This document shows, in pieces, positions 53,940 to 61,764 of a DNA stretch of 64,000 nucleotides. Below the pieces are notes generated by a model, which did not search any database, had not been told where the DNA came from, and saw only the letters and a program-made list of their open reading frames with translations. The stretch comes from PALSA-505 sp036501145 (GTDB taxonomy: Bacteria; Actinomycetota; Actinomycetes; Streptosporangiales; Streptosporangiaceae). Numbering within the stretch: position 1 is the first letter of the stretch; every line of letters begins with the position of its first letter. The stretch covers positions 62,001 through 126,000 of the forward strand of contig DASYAV010000012.1 of the NCBI GenBank assembly GCA_036501145.1, read 5' to 3'. The translations under genes and the position numbers were made by a program.

Positions 53940-55610
53940 TCAAACCCCGCTGGTCGACCGCGGGTAGGCGACCGCCGGGTCGGTGGCCACGTTGACCAGG
54001 TACGGCACCCCGGAATCGAACGCGCGGCGCAGCGCAGGCCCGATCTGGCCCGGCTCGGTGACCAGCTCGCCGGCGCCGCCGAGAGCGCGCACCACCTCGT
54101 CGTACCGGCACATCGGCTGCAGGTCGGCCGCGACGTCGTAGCCGTATAGCGCCTGCATCGGGTGCTTCTCCAGGCCCCAGATGCCGTTGTTGCCGCAGAC
54201 CATCACGACCGGCAGGTTGTGCCGGACCAGCGTGTCCGCGTCCATCAGCGAGAACCCGGCCGCCCCGTCGCCGAGCAGCAGCGCCACCTGCGCCGACGGC
54301 CGGGCCAGCCGCGCCGCGATCGCGTACCCGAGCCCGGTGCCCAGGCACCCGTACGGCCCCGGGTCGAGCCAGCCGCCGGGCCGCCGCGGCTCCACGTACT
54401 TGCCCGCGTACGACACGAAGTCGCCACCGTCCCCGATGACCACCGCGTCGTCGTCCAGCACCCGGGCCAGCTCCCCGTACACCCGCATCGGGTGGATAGG
54501 GCTCGCCTCGCTCTCCAGCAGTTCCTGATCATCCTTGACGGCTGCGCCCACCGCATCCCGCAATCTGCTCAGCCATGCGCTGCCGGGCGGCGGCTGCCGC
54601 GGGCCGGCCCCGGCGAGCTGGCCGAAGAACGCGGCCAGGCTCCCTGCGGCCGAGGCGGCCAGCGGGCAGTGCCGGGCGATCTGCTCCGGCGCGTCCGCGA
54701 CGTGCACCACCTGCGCCGGGGGCGCGCCGTCCCGCCCGCCGAACTCACCGTAACCGAGCCGGAAGTCCAGCGGTGCGCCCACCACCACGACCAGGTCCGC
54801 CTCGCGGAACGCCACCGACCGGGCCCGGGTGACCAGCAGCTCGTGCCCGGGCGGCAGAATCCCGCGGCCCTGGCCATTGGCGATCACCGGCAGCCGCAGC
54901 GCCTCGGCCGCGAGCCGCGCCTCGTTCTCTGCCCCGTCCAGCCACACGTCCGAACCAAGAACCAGCACCGGCCGCTCCGCCGCCGCCAGCAGCCCGGCGA
55001 TCTCTTCGACCGCCCCCGCGTCGATCCCCCCGTCAGCTGCACCAGCCGCACCAGCCGCACCGGTCCCGGCGGGCGCCGCGGGGGCCTGGCCGAACAAGGC
55101 CTCCAGCGAGATGTCCAGGAAGACCGGGCCCCGGTGTGGCGCGCCGGCCAGCCGGAACGCCTCGTCTACCGCGCCGGCGATCCGCCCGGTCTCGTGCTCG
55201 GTCCAGGCCCGCTTGGTCACCGCCTCGACCAGCCGCGGGTGGTCGATCTCCTGCAGGCTGCCCGAGCCCCACCGGTAGTCCGGCGCCCGGCCGGCCAGCA
55301 CCACCACGGGCGAGCCGTTGAAGTGCGCGGTGGTGATCGCGCTCACCCCGTTGGTCACCCCGGGACCGGCGGTCAGCACGGCCAGCCCGGGCCGGCGGGT
55401 CAGCCGCGCCGTCGCTTCGGCCGCGAACACCGCCGTCTGCTCGTGCCGCACGTCCAGCAGCCGCATCGGCGGCTGGGCGTGCACCGCGCCGTCGTACAGC
55501 GGGAACACGTGCCCGCCGGACAGGGTGAACATCGTCGTCACGCCGTGCGCGCGGGCGGCCGCCACCGCGAGCGCGCCACCGTGCGGCGACGCCGGGGATT
55601 CCTGGTTCAT
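53940..55610 (-). CDS. TPP-dependent enzyme, acetolactate synthase-like
   Basis: 556 residues with the three-domain TPP-enzyme order. The PYR domain has FTLSGGHVFPLYD, DVRHEQTAVFAAEATARLT (catalytic Glu) and VLTAGPGVTNGVSAI; the middle domain has VLVLGSDVWLDGAENEA; the PP domain has VIGDGGDFVSYAG, LGTGLGYAIAARLA and LLGDGAAGFSLMDADTLVRHNLPVVMVCGNNGIWG (GDG...NN cofactor motif). It could be a catalytic subunit for acetolactate or a 2-hydroxyacyl-CoA lyase; no regulatory subunit follows. bsaP lies immediately downstream, so the pair is cotranscribed. Confidence 0.88.
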   Translation of the reverse strand: MNQESPASPHGGALAVAAARAHGVTTMFTLSGGHVFPLYDGAVHAQPPMRLLDVRHEQTAVFAAEATARLTRRPGLAVLTAGPGVTNGVSAITTAHFNGSPVVVLAGRAPDYRWGSGSLQEIDHPRLVEAVTKRAWTEHETGRIAGAVDEAFRLAGAPHRGPVFLDISLEALFGQAPAAPAGTGAAGAAGAADGGIDAGAVEEIAGLLAAAERPVLVLGSDVWLDGAENEARLAAEALRLPVIANGQGRGILPPGHELLVTRARSVAFREADLVVVVGAPLDFRLGYGEFGGRDGAPPAQVVHVADAPEQIARHCPLAASAAGSLAAFFGQLAGAGPRQPPPGSAWLSRLRDAVGAAVKDDQELLESEASPIHPMRVYGELARVLDDDAVVIGDGGDFVSYAGKYVEPRRPGGWLDPGPYGCLGTGLGYAIAARLARPSAQVALLLGDGAAGFSLMDADTLVRHNLPVVMVCGNNGIWGLEKHPMQALYGYDVAADLQPMCRYDEVVRALGGAGELVTEPGQIGPALRRAFDSGVPYLVNVATDPAVAYPRSTSGV

Positions 55611-55852
55611 GCCCGCGACGTTACCAGCCGGTAGAAGCGACAGGCCGGAGACTTGGGACTGCCATCACCGGCCTTCTTTAGCGGCTAATCATCCCTATTT
55701 GGGCCCCCGTAGATCATTGTCGGACGGTCGTATCAGGGGCAAGATTGTGTCATCGCCCGGACGCGCACGGTGACGAGCCGGCCCGGCCGGGAGCACATCG
55801 GCGCGCCGGGCCATCGGTGCGCCGGCCCACCGGACCCAGCGGAGGAGTCCCG

Positions 55853-56062
55853 ATGCATCCTCGCCCCTCGCCACGCCGACGGCACCCGATCCTGCTGCTG
55901 TTGCTGGTACCGCTGATCGCGGTTCTGATACCCGAGATCTACAACTTCGCCAGCCCGTCGATCGGCGGCATGCCGTTCTTCTACTGGTGGCAGCTGCTGT
56001 GGATCGCCGGGGTCGCCGTGTGCACCGGGATCGTCTACTTCGTGACGAGGAGCACGCGATGA
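55853..56062 (+). CDS. DUF3311 small membrane protein
   Basis: 69 residues with two helices: PILLLLLVPLIAVLIPEIYNFA and FYWWQLLWIAGVAVCTGIVYFVT. The motif P-x-YN......G.PFFYWWQ is that of DUF3311 proteins, which accompany sodium:solute symporters of the MctP type as a small accessory subunit. ATG 55853 has GGAGGAG 6 bases upstream. Its stop overlaps the symporter start (ATGA), so both are made together. Confidence 0.9.
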   Translation: MHPRPSPRRRHPILLLLLVPLIAVLIPEIYNFASPSIGGMPFFYWWQLLWIAGVAVCTGIVYFVTRSTR

Positions 56063-57651
56063 TCCCTAAGTTCAACTCGCTGGAGTTCGGCATCGTCGTC
56101 GCGATGTTCGCGATCGTCACCGTGATCGGGTTCATGGCCACCCGGTGGCGGCGCGGCGCCTCGCTGGCCAGCGTCGAGGAGTGGGGACTGGGTGGCCGCC
56201 GGTTCGGCACCTGGGTCACCTGGTTCCTCCTCGGCGGAGACCTGTACACCGCGTACACGTTCGTGGCGGTGCCCGCCCTGCTGTTCGGTACCGGCGCGGC
56301 AGGCTTCTTCGCGGTCCCGTACACGATCGCCGTGTTCCCGCTGGTGATGTTCGTCGCGGCGCGGATGTGGTCGGTGTGCCACGAGCACGGCTACGCCACC
56401 GCCGCCGAGTTCGTCCGCGGACGGCACGGGTCCACGGTGCTCGCCCTGCTCGTCGCGATCACCGGCATCGTCGCGACCGTCCCGTACATCGCGCTGCAGC
56501 TGACCGGGATCAAGGCGGTTCTCGAGGTGATGGGCATCGGCGGGGACTGGCCGCTGTGGATCGCGTTCGTCGCGCTGGCCGCCTACACCTGGACCTCGGG
56601 GCTGCGGGCGCCCGCCCTGATCGCGTTCGTCAAGGACATCCTCATCTACGTCATGGTCCTCGTCGCGGTCATCTACATCCCGTACAAGCTCGGCGGCTAC
56701 GACGTCATCTTCCACCGGGCGAACACCGCGCTGGCGGGCGACACGCCCCCGTCCAGCACCCTGCTGGCCGGGTCGCAGTACCTCGGCTACTCGACGCTGG
56801 CGCTCGGCTCGGCGCTGGCCCTGTTCCTCTACCCGCACGCGGTGACCGGGGTGCTCGCCACCCGCGAGCGGCGCGTGGTGAAGAAGAACATGTCGCTGCT
56901 GCCCGCATACTCGCTGATGCTGGGCTTCATCGCGCTGCTCGGCTATATGGCGCTCGCCGCGCACGTCAAGCCGGTGGGTGGCACGGCCGCGAAGCCGGAC
57001 ACCACCACGATCGTTCCCGTGCTGTTCAACGACCAGTTCCCGCACTGGTTCGCCGGGATCGCCTTCGGCGCCATCGCCATCGGCGCCCTGGTGCCCGCGG
57101 CGATCATGGGGATCTCCGCGGCGAACACGTTCGCCCGCGACATCTACAAGCCGTACTTCCGGCCCAATGCCAGCGACCGGGAGGAGGGACTGGTCAGCCA
57201 GATCGTGTCGGTGATACTCAAGCTGGGCGCGGTCGCCGTGATCGTCAGTCTCAAGCTCTCGTTCGCTATCGAGTTCCAGCTCATCGGCGGCGTCATCGTC
57301 ATCCAGATCCTGCCGCCCGTGGTGCTCGGCCTGTACACCCGGTGGTTCCACCGGTGGGCGCTGGCGGCCGGCTGGGTGGTCGGAATGGGCCTGTCCGTCT
57401 ACATGCTCTACGTGACGCCGTCCAAGACGGCGACGCACTTCGGCAGCGCGTCGTTCGCGTTCAGCACCTGGGGGTTCGACACCAAGGTGACGATCTGGAC
57501 CGGCATCGTCGGGGTGCTCGCCAACCTGATCGTCGCCGCCGCGCTCACCCCGCTGCTCGCCCGGCTGCCGCGCGGCCGGGACGAGACCAGTCCCGCCGAC
57601 TACGAGGAGGAAGAGGCGCCCGCGATGGCCGGCCCGGCCGGTGCGGGCTGA
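56059..57651 (+). CDS. Sodium:solute symporter (MctP-like monocarboxylate permease)
   Basis: 530 residues with about 13 membrane helices. EEWGLGGRRFGTWVTWFLLGGDLYTAYTFVAVPALLFG is the SSS family opening; GYATAAEFVRGRHGS, TGIVATVPYIALQLTGIKAVLEVMG and AAIMGISAANTFARDIYKPYF are typical of the monocarboxylate (lactate, pyruvate, acetate) branch. Asp/Glu-rich C-tail DYEEEEAPAMAG. The ATG overlaps the DUF3311 stop by 4 bases. Located between the TPP enzyme and the biotin operon; import of 2-oxo acids as substrates for the TPP enzyme is possible but unproven. Confidence 0.9.
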   Translation: MIPKFNSLEFGIVVAMFAIVTVIGFMATRWRRGASLASVEEWGLGGRRFGTWVTWFLLGGDLYTAYTFVAVPALLFGTGAAGFFAVPYTIAVFPLVMFVAARMWSVCHEHGYATAAEFVRGRHGSTVLALLVAITGIVATVPYIALQLTGIKAVLEVMGIGGDWPLWIAFVALAAYTWTSGLRAPALIAFVKDILIYVMVLVAVIYIPYKLGGYDVIFHRANTALAGDTPPSSTLLAGSQYLGYSTLALGSALALFLYPHAVTGVLATRERRVVKKNMSLLPAYSLMLGFIALLGYMALAAHVKPVGGTAAKPDTTTIVPVLFNDQFPHWFAGIAFGAIAIGALVPAAIMGISAANTFARDIYKPYFRPNASDREEGLVSQIVSVILKLGAVAVIVSLKLSFAIEFQLIGGVIVIQILPPVVLGLYTRWFHRWALAAGWVVGMGLSVYMLYVTPSKTATHFGSASFAFSTWGFDTKVTIWTGIVGVLANLIVAAALTPLLARLPRGRDETSPADYEEEEAPAMAGPAGAG

Positions 57652-57670
57652 GGCCAGACTTCCGGTCCGT

Positions 57671-57697
57671 GGCGCGCCGGCCAGCCTGGAGCGCGCC
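57671..57697. terminator. Hairpin between symporter and bioB
   Basis: GGCGCGC (57671-57677) and GCGCGCC (57691-57697) form a 7-base stem with a 13-base loop between two convergent genes. Modest support as a shared terminator. Confidence 0.4.
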
Positions 57698-57722
57698 ATG
57701 AGCGCAGCCGTCAAGGCCGAAT

Positions 57723-58754
57723 CTAGAGCGTGGCGGACAGCGCCTTGACCGGCATGCGGAGCCGGGCCAGCATGTCGAGATCGTCCTGGGCGGCCCGGCC
57801 CAGCGTGGTCAGGTAGTTGCCGACGATGATCGCGTTGATGCCGCCCAGCATGCCGGCCTCGGTGCCCAGGTCGCCGAGGGTCAGCTCGCGCCCCCCCGCG
57901 TACCGCAGCACGGTGGCGGGCAGCGCCAGCCGGAACGCGGCGATCGTCCGCAGCGCGTCAGGCCCGGACACGAACCCCCGGCCGGCGAACGGCGTGCCGG
58001 GCCGCGGGTTGAGGAAGTTCAGCGGGACCTCGTGCGGGCCGAGCGCGGCGAGCTGGGCGGCCAGTTCGGCCCGCTGGGCCAGGCTCTCGCCCATCCCGAT
58101 GATCCCGCCGCAGCACAGCTCCATGCCGGCCGACCGGACCAGGGCGCAGGTGTCGTGCCGCTCCTGCCAGCTGTGCGTGGTCACCACCTGGCCGAAGTAC
58201 GACCGTGCGGTCTCCAGGTTGTGGTTGTAGCGGTGCACGCCCAGGCCGGCCAGCGCGCTCGCCTGCTCCGGGGTGAGGATGCCCAGCGAGCAGGCGATGT
58301 TGATGTCCACCGCGGCGTTGATGGCCGCGATCGCGTCGCCGACCTGGTCCATCAGCCGCTGGTCCGGCCCGCGCACCGCGGCGACGATGCAGAACTCGGT
58401 GGCCCCGGTGGCGGCGGTCGCCTCGGCCGCGGCGACCAGTTCGGGCACGTCCAGCCACACCGCGCGGACCGGCGAGGTGAACTGCCCGGACTGCGAGCAG
58501 AAGTGGCAGTCCTCCGGGCAGCCGCCGGTCTTGACCGACACGATCCCCTCGACCTCGACCTCGGGGCCGCACCAGCGCATCCGCACCTCGTGCGCCAGCG
58601 CTAGCAGCTCGCCGATGCGCTCGTCGGGCAGCCGCAGGCAGGCCAGCACCTGCGCCTCGTCCAGGCCGCGGCCGCAGGCCAGCACCTGCTGCCGGGCGGT
58701 CTGCAGGATGTCCCCGCTCAGCGCGGTGTCCGTCACATCGGTGTCAGTCAACAC
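57723..58754 (-). CDS. bioB: Biotin synthase
   Basis: 343 residues from GTG 58754. The radical-SAM cluster motif is CPEDCHFCSQSG (C-x3-C-x2-C). VSVKTGGCPEDC, ATEFCIVAAVRGPDQRLMDQV, YNHNLETARSYFGQVVTTHSW, LCCGGIIGMGESLAQR and VPLNFLNPRPGTPFAGR place it in the actinobacterial BioB group that depends on BsaP. It inserts sulfur into dethiobiotin, the last step of biotin synthesis. A TTG at 58781 would add nine residues but lies inside the inverted repeat between bioD and bioB. It is the last gene of the bioF-gntR-bioD-bioB operon. Confidence 0.95.
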   Translation of the reverse strand: MLTDTDVTDTALSGDILQTARQQVLACGRGLDEAQVLACLRLPDERIGELLALAHEVRMRWCGPEVEVEGIVSVKTGGCPEDCHFCSQSGQFTSPVRAVWLDVPELVAAAEATAATGATEFCIVAAVRGPDQRLMDQVGDAIAAINAAVDINIACSLGILTPEQASALAGLGVHRYNHNLETARSYFGQVVTTHSWQERHDTCALVRSAGMELCCGGIIGMGESLAQRAELAAQLAALGPHEVPLNFLNPRPGTPFAGRGFVSGPDALRTIAAFRLALPATVLRYAGGRELTLGDLGTEAGMLGGINAIIVGNYLTTLGRAAQDDLDMLARLRMPVKALSATL

Positions 58755-58767
58755 GGGCCTTTCGTCT

Positions 58768-58832
58768 CGAGGCTTATTCAAAACCCTGACAGATCACGGA
58801 TGGTCAGATCTCCGGGTTTTGAATGAGTCTCG
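58768..58832. repeat. 65-base inverted-repeat element across the bioD end and bioB start
   Basis: CGAGGCTTATTCAAAACCC (58768-58786) and the complement of 58814-58832 (CGAGACTCATTCAAAACCC) match at 17 of 19 bases; the inner 11 bases ATTCAAAACCC are perfect. GTCTCG occurs at both ends (58764-58769, 58827-58832). The last ten codons of bioD lie in one arm. It could be a MITE-like insertion or an mRNA hairpin that limits bioB translation. Confidence 0.65.
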
Positions 58833-59541
58833 TCCGGGTTACGAACGCGGCCGGGTCGAAGTGGCCGCCGAACGCCGGGGCCAGCCCGGCCCGGGCCGCG
58901 GCCAGGAAGCCGTCCGGGCCGGCCTGCGGGCAGCCCGCGGGCAGCGCCCCGGCCAGCGGCCGGCCCGCCAGCGCGGTCAGGTCGGCGGCGTTGTTCCGCT
59001 CGGCCAGGCCCGGCCGGGCCGGCCAGCGGCCGATGACCACCCCGGCCAGCGTCAGCCCACGCGCGGCCAGCGCCTCCAGGCTGAGCGCGGTGTGGTTGAG
59101 CGTGCCTAGGCCCGGCTCGGTGACCAGCAGCACCGGGGCCGCCAGCCAGCCGGCCAGGCCGGCCAGCGTGCCGCCCGCCGGGTCGTAGCGGACCAGCAGT
59201 CCGCCTGCCCCCTCGACCAGCACCAGGTCCCGGCTGCGGGCCAGCTTGGCCACGTAGCCGGCCGCCTCGTGCAGGTCCAGCGGCGGCAGCCCGGCGGACC
59301 GGGCGGCGGCCTCCGGCGACAGCGCCGCCGGGAACCGGGCCAGCTCGTGCAGGTCGGTGAGGCCGGTCAGCCGCCGCACCTCGTCGGTGTCGCTCCCCGG
59401 CTCCCCGTGCGCCAGCCCGGTCTGCGCGGGCTTGACCACGGCCACCTCGCCGCCGCGGTCCCGGGCCAGCGCGGCCAGCGCCGCGGTGACCGCGGTCTTG
59501 CCGACACCGGTGCCGGTGCCGGTCACGATCAGCACGGTCAT
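58804..59541 (-). CDS. bioD: Dethiobiotin synthetase
   Basis: 245 residues. P-loop GTGTGVGKT at residues 7-15, KPAQTGL (substrate Lys), SDTDEVRRLTG, LVEGAGGLLVRYDP, LVTEPGLGTLNHTALSLEALAARGL and GVVIGRWP are the BioD signatures. The enzyme closes the ureido ring from DAPA, CO2 and ATP. The ATG overlaps the gntR stop by 4 bases (ATGA). The C-terminal TRTRLIQNPEI is encoded by the inverted-repeat element and is not part of the family fold. Confidence 0.95.
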   Translation of the reverse strand: MTVLIVTGTGTGVGKTAVTAALAALARDRGGEVAVVKPAQTGLAHGEPGSDTDEVRRLTGLTDLHELARFPAALSPEAAARSAGLPPLDLHEAAGYVAKLARSRDLVLVEGAGGLLVRYDPAGGTLAGLAGWLAAPVLLVTEPGLGTLNHTALSLEALAARGLTLAGVVIGRWPARPGLAERNNAADLTALAGRPLAGALPAGCPQAGPDGFLAAARAGLAPAFGGHFDPAAFVTRTRLIQNPEI

Positions 59542-60278
59542 CCGCGGCGCAGCCTGGTCACGAACTTGTACCGGTCGCCGCGGTACCAGGACTGGGCGAA
59601 CTCCACCGGCAGCCCGTCGCTGTCGAAGGCGTGCCGGGACAGCAGCAGCAGCGGCAGCCCGACGTCCACGCCGAGCAGCCGGGCGTCCTCCGGGCCGGCC
59701 AGCACGGTCTCGATCGTCTCCTCCGCCTCGGCCAGCCGCACACCGTAGCTGGCGGTCAGCGTCTCATACAGCGACGAGTGCCGGTCCAGCTCCCGGCGCA
59801 GCCCGGGGAACCGGCGGGCCGGCAGGTGTGAGGTGTCGATCGACATCGGCTCGCCGTCGGCCAGCCGGAGCCGGTGGATGCGCAGCGCCCGGCCGCCGGG
59901 CCTGATGCCGAGCCGTGCGGCCAGCTGCTCGTCCGCGGTGACGTAGCCGATCTCCAGGATCGTCGTCCTGGGGTGCAGCCCGTGCGCCCGCATCCCCTCG
60001 GTGTAGCTGGCCAGCTCCAGCAGCTGCGCCACCTTGGGCTTGGCCACGAACGTGCCCCGGCCCTGGATGCGCAGCAGGCGGCCCTCGATGACCAGCTCGG
60101 ACAGCGCCTGCCGCACCGTGGTCCGGGACGTGCCGTACTGCCGGGCCAGTTCGCGCTCCGGCGGCACCGGCGCTCCCGGCGCCATCGCCGCGGTGAGTTC
60201 GAGCAGCCGCTGCTTCACCGCGTAGTACTTGGGCAGCGGGCGGCCCGGCTCGTCAGGCGGGAAATCGGCCCGTGGCAC
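59538..60278 (-). CDS. GntR-family regulator (HutC/UTRA type), probable biotin-operon regulator
   Basis: About 246 residues. KYYAVKQRLLELTAAMAPGAPVPPERELARQYGTSRTTVRQALSELVIEGRLLRIQGRGTFV is the winged helix of HutC-type GntR proteins, and PRTTILEIGYVTADEQLAARLGI, RALRIHRLRLADGEPMSIDTSHLP and LYETLTASYGVRLAEAEETIETVLA form a UTRA ligand-binding domain. GTG 60278 is the first standard start; a CTG at 60293 behind GGAGG would overlap the bioF stop as CTGA. Sitting inside the bio operon, it probably senses a biotin pathway compound. Known actinobacterial biotin regulators (BioQ) are TetR-type, so this is a different solution. Confidence 0.85.
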   Translation of the reverse strand: MPRADFPPDEPGRPLPKYYAVKQRLLELTAAMAPGAPVPPERELARQYGTSRTTVRQALSELVIEGRLLRIQGRGTFVAKPKVAQLLELASYTEGMRAHGLHPRTTILEIGYVTADEQLAARLGIRPGGRALRIHRLRLADGEPMSIDTSHLPARRFPGLRRELDRHSSLYETLTASYGVRLAEAEETIETVLAGPEDARLLGVDVGLPLLLLSRHAFDSDGLPVEFAQSWYRGDRYKFVTRLRRG

Positions 60279-60289
60279 GGTCGAGGCGG

Positions 60290-61564
60290 TCAGGGTGCCC
60301 TCCTTCCCGCTGGTGCCGGCCGGGGCGCCTGGTCCGCCGGCGCCGGGGGCCGGGTTTGCTGGGTTTGCTGAGCCACCGCGGCCAGCGCCCGCGCCACCGC
60401 GGTGAAGTCGCGTTCGGCCAGCGTGGCACGGGCCGCGAGGCGCAGGCAAGCGCGGCCGGCCGGCACCGACGGCGGCCGGAAGCAGCCGGCCCGCACGCCG
60501 TACTCGGCGCACGCCCGCTGGGCCGCGGTGGCCGCCGCCGGGCTGCCCAGCGTCACGCTGATCACCCCCGCGGCGGGCCGCGACACGTCCAGCCCGACCC
60601 CGGCCGCGATGTGCGCGATGCGCAGCGCGTTCGCCCTGGTCCGCTCGCCCAGGCCGGGCTCGGCCGTCAGCATGTCCAGGGCGGCCAGCGCGGCGCCGGC
60701 GCACGGCGGGGCCAGCCCGGTGTCGAAGATGAACGGCCGCGCGGTGTCCACCAGGGCCGCGATCACCTCGGCGTGGCCGAGCACCGCGCCGCCCTGGCTG
60801 GCCAGCGACTTCGACAGCGTCACGGTCCGTACCACGTCAGGCTCCGCGGCCAGGCCCGCGGCGTGCGCGGCGCCGCGGCCGCCGGGCCCGGCGACGCCGA
60901 GCGCGTGCGCCTCGTCCACCACCAGCAGCGCGCCGTGCGCCCGGGCCGCCCGGTGCAGCGCGGCCAGCGGGGCCAGGTCGCCGTCCACCGAGAACACCGA
61001 CTCGGTGACGACCAGCGCGCCCGGTTCGGTGCGCCGGGCCAGCGCGGCCCGCGCCGCGGCGGCGTCCAGGTGCGGGATGACCTCGACCCGTACCCCGGCC
61101 CCGGCCCGGGCCAGCCGGCACGCGTCGATCAGCGAGGCGTGGTTGGCCGCGTCGGACAGCACCAGCACGGGGGAGCGCTTTGGCCCGGACAGGGCGGCGG
61201 TCAGCGCGGTGACCGCGCCCAGGTTGGCCAGGTAGCCGGAGGAGAACACCAGCGCGGCCTGCGCGCCGCAGAACGCGGCCAGCGCCCGCTCCAGCCTGGC
61301 GTGCAGTTCGGTGCTGCCGGTGACCAGCCGGGATCCGGTGGCGCCGGCCCCCCACTCCCGGGCGGCCGCCGCAGCCGCCTCGGCGACCAGCGGGTTCGCC
61401 GCCAGCCCCAGGTAGTCGTTGGATGCGAGGTCACACCCGTCCCGGCCGGCGTCCGGGCCGGGGCCGGGACGGGAGCGCGGGCGCAGCACCCGGCGCAGCC
61501 CGGCGGCCTCCCGGGCGGCGGCCGCGGCCCGCAGCGGCGCCAGCGGATCCGGCGTGTCCTGCAT
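60290..61564 (-). CDS. bioF: 8-amino-7-oxononanoate synthase
   Basis: 424 residues. PLP-dependent alpha-oxoamine synthase that condenses pimeloyl thioester with alanine. LASNDYLGLAANPLV, GAGATGSRLVTGSTELHARLERALAAF, LVFSSGYLANLGAV, LLVVDEAHALGVAGPGGRG (cofactor Asp, His) and TVTLSKSLASQGGAVLG (Schiff-base Lys in T-L-S-K-S) are present. The last ~30 residues are a Gln/Pro/Ala-rich tail. ATG 61564 has GGAAGGA 7 bases upstream. It is the first gene of the biotin operon; bioA is not in the window, so the DAPA step must be encoded elsewhere. Confidence 0.93.
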   Translation of the reverse strand: MQDTPDPLAPLRAAAAAREAAGLRRVLRPRSRPGPGPDAGRDGCDLASNDYLGLAANPLVAEAAAAAAREWGAGATGSRLVTGSTELHARLERALAAFCGAQAALVFSSGYLANLGAVTALTAALSGPKRSPVLVLSDAANHASLIDACRLARAGAGVRVEVIPHLDAAAARAALARRTEPGALVVTESVFSVDGDLAPLAALHRAARAHGALLVVDEAHALGVAGPGGRGAAHAAGLAAEPDVVRTVTLSKSLASQGGAVLGHAEVIAALVDTARPFIFDTGLAPPCAGAALAALDMLTAEPGLGERTRANALRIAHIAAGVGLDVSRPAAGVISVTLGSPAAATAAQRACAEYGVRAGCFRPPSVPAGRACLRLAARATLAERDFTAVARALAAVAQQTQQTRPPAPADQAPRPAPAGRRAP

Positions 61565-61616
61565 GTGCGCATCCTTCCAGGTCGGCCGCGCGCAGCCGGC
61601 GGTGGGGAGGCCTAGA

Positions 61617-61720
61617 GCGTCATGCAAAACCGCATCGTGAGTGCGGGCCCGGAGGGCCTGCGCGAGCGATCGGCCCAGGTGACGACAGCAGATACCGGGC
61701 GGGGTAATTTTGCATGACGC
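61617..61720. repeat. 104-base element with 13-base perfect terminal inverted repeats
   Basis: GCGTCATGCAAAA (61617-61629) recurs as its exact complement TTTTGCATGACGC (61708-61720). Outside these, AGAG on the left and CTCT on the right extend the match if four bases are skipped. The termini resemble the element at 58768-58832 at 13 of 17 positions. It lies in the promoter gap between bioF and pdtaS. MITE or operator pair. Confidence 0.65.
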
Positions 61721-61764
61721 GGGCTCTGAACGGGCACAGCGCATCTGGGTGGCATGATGGCGGC

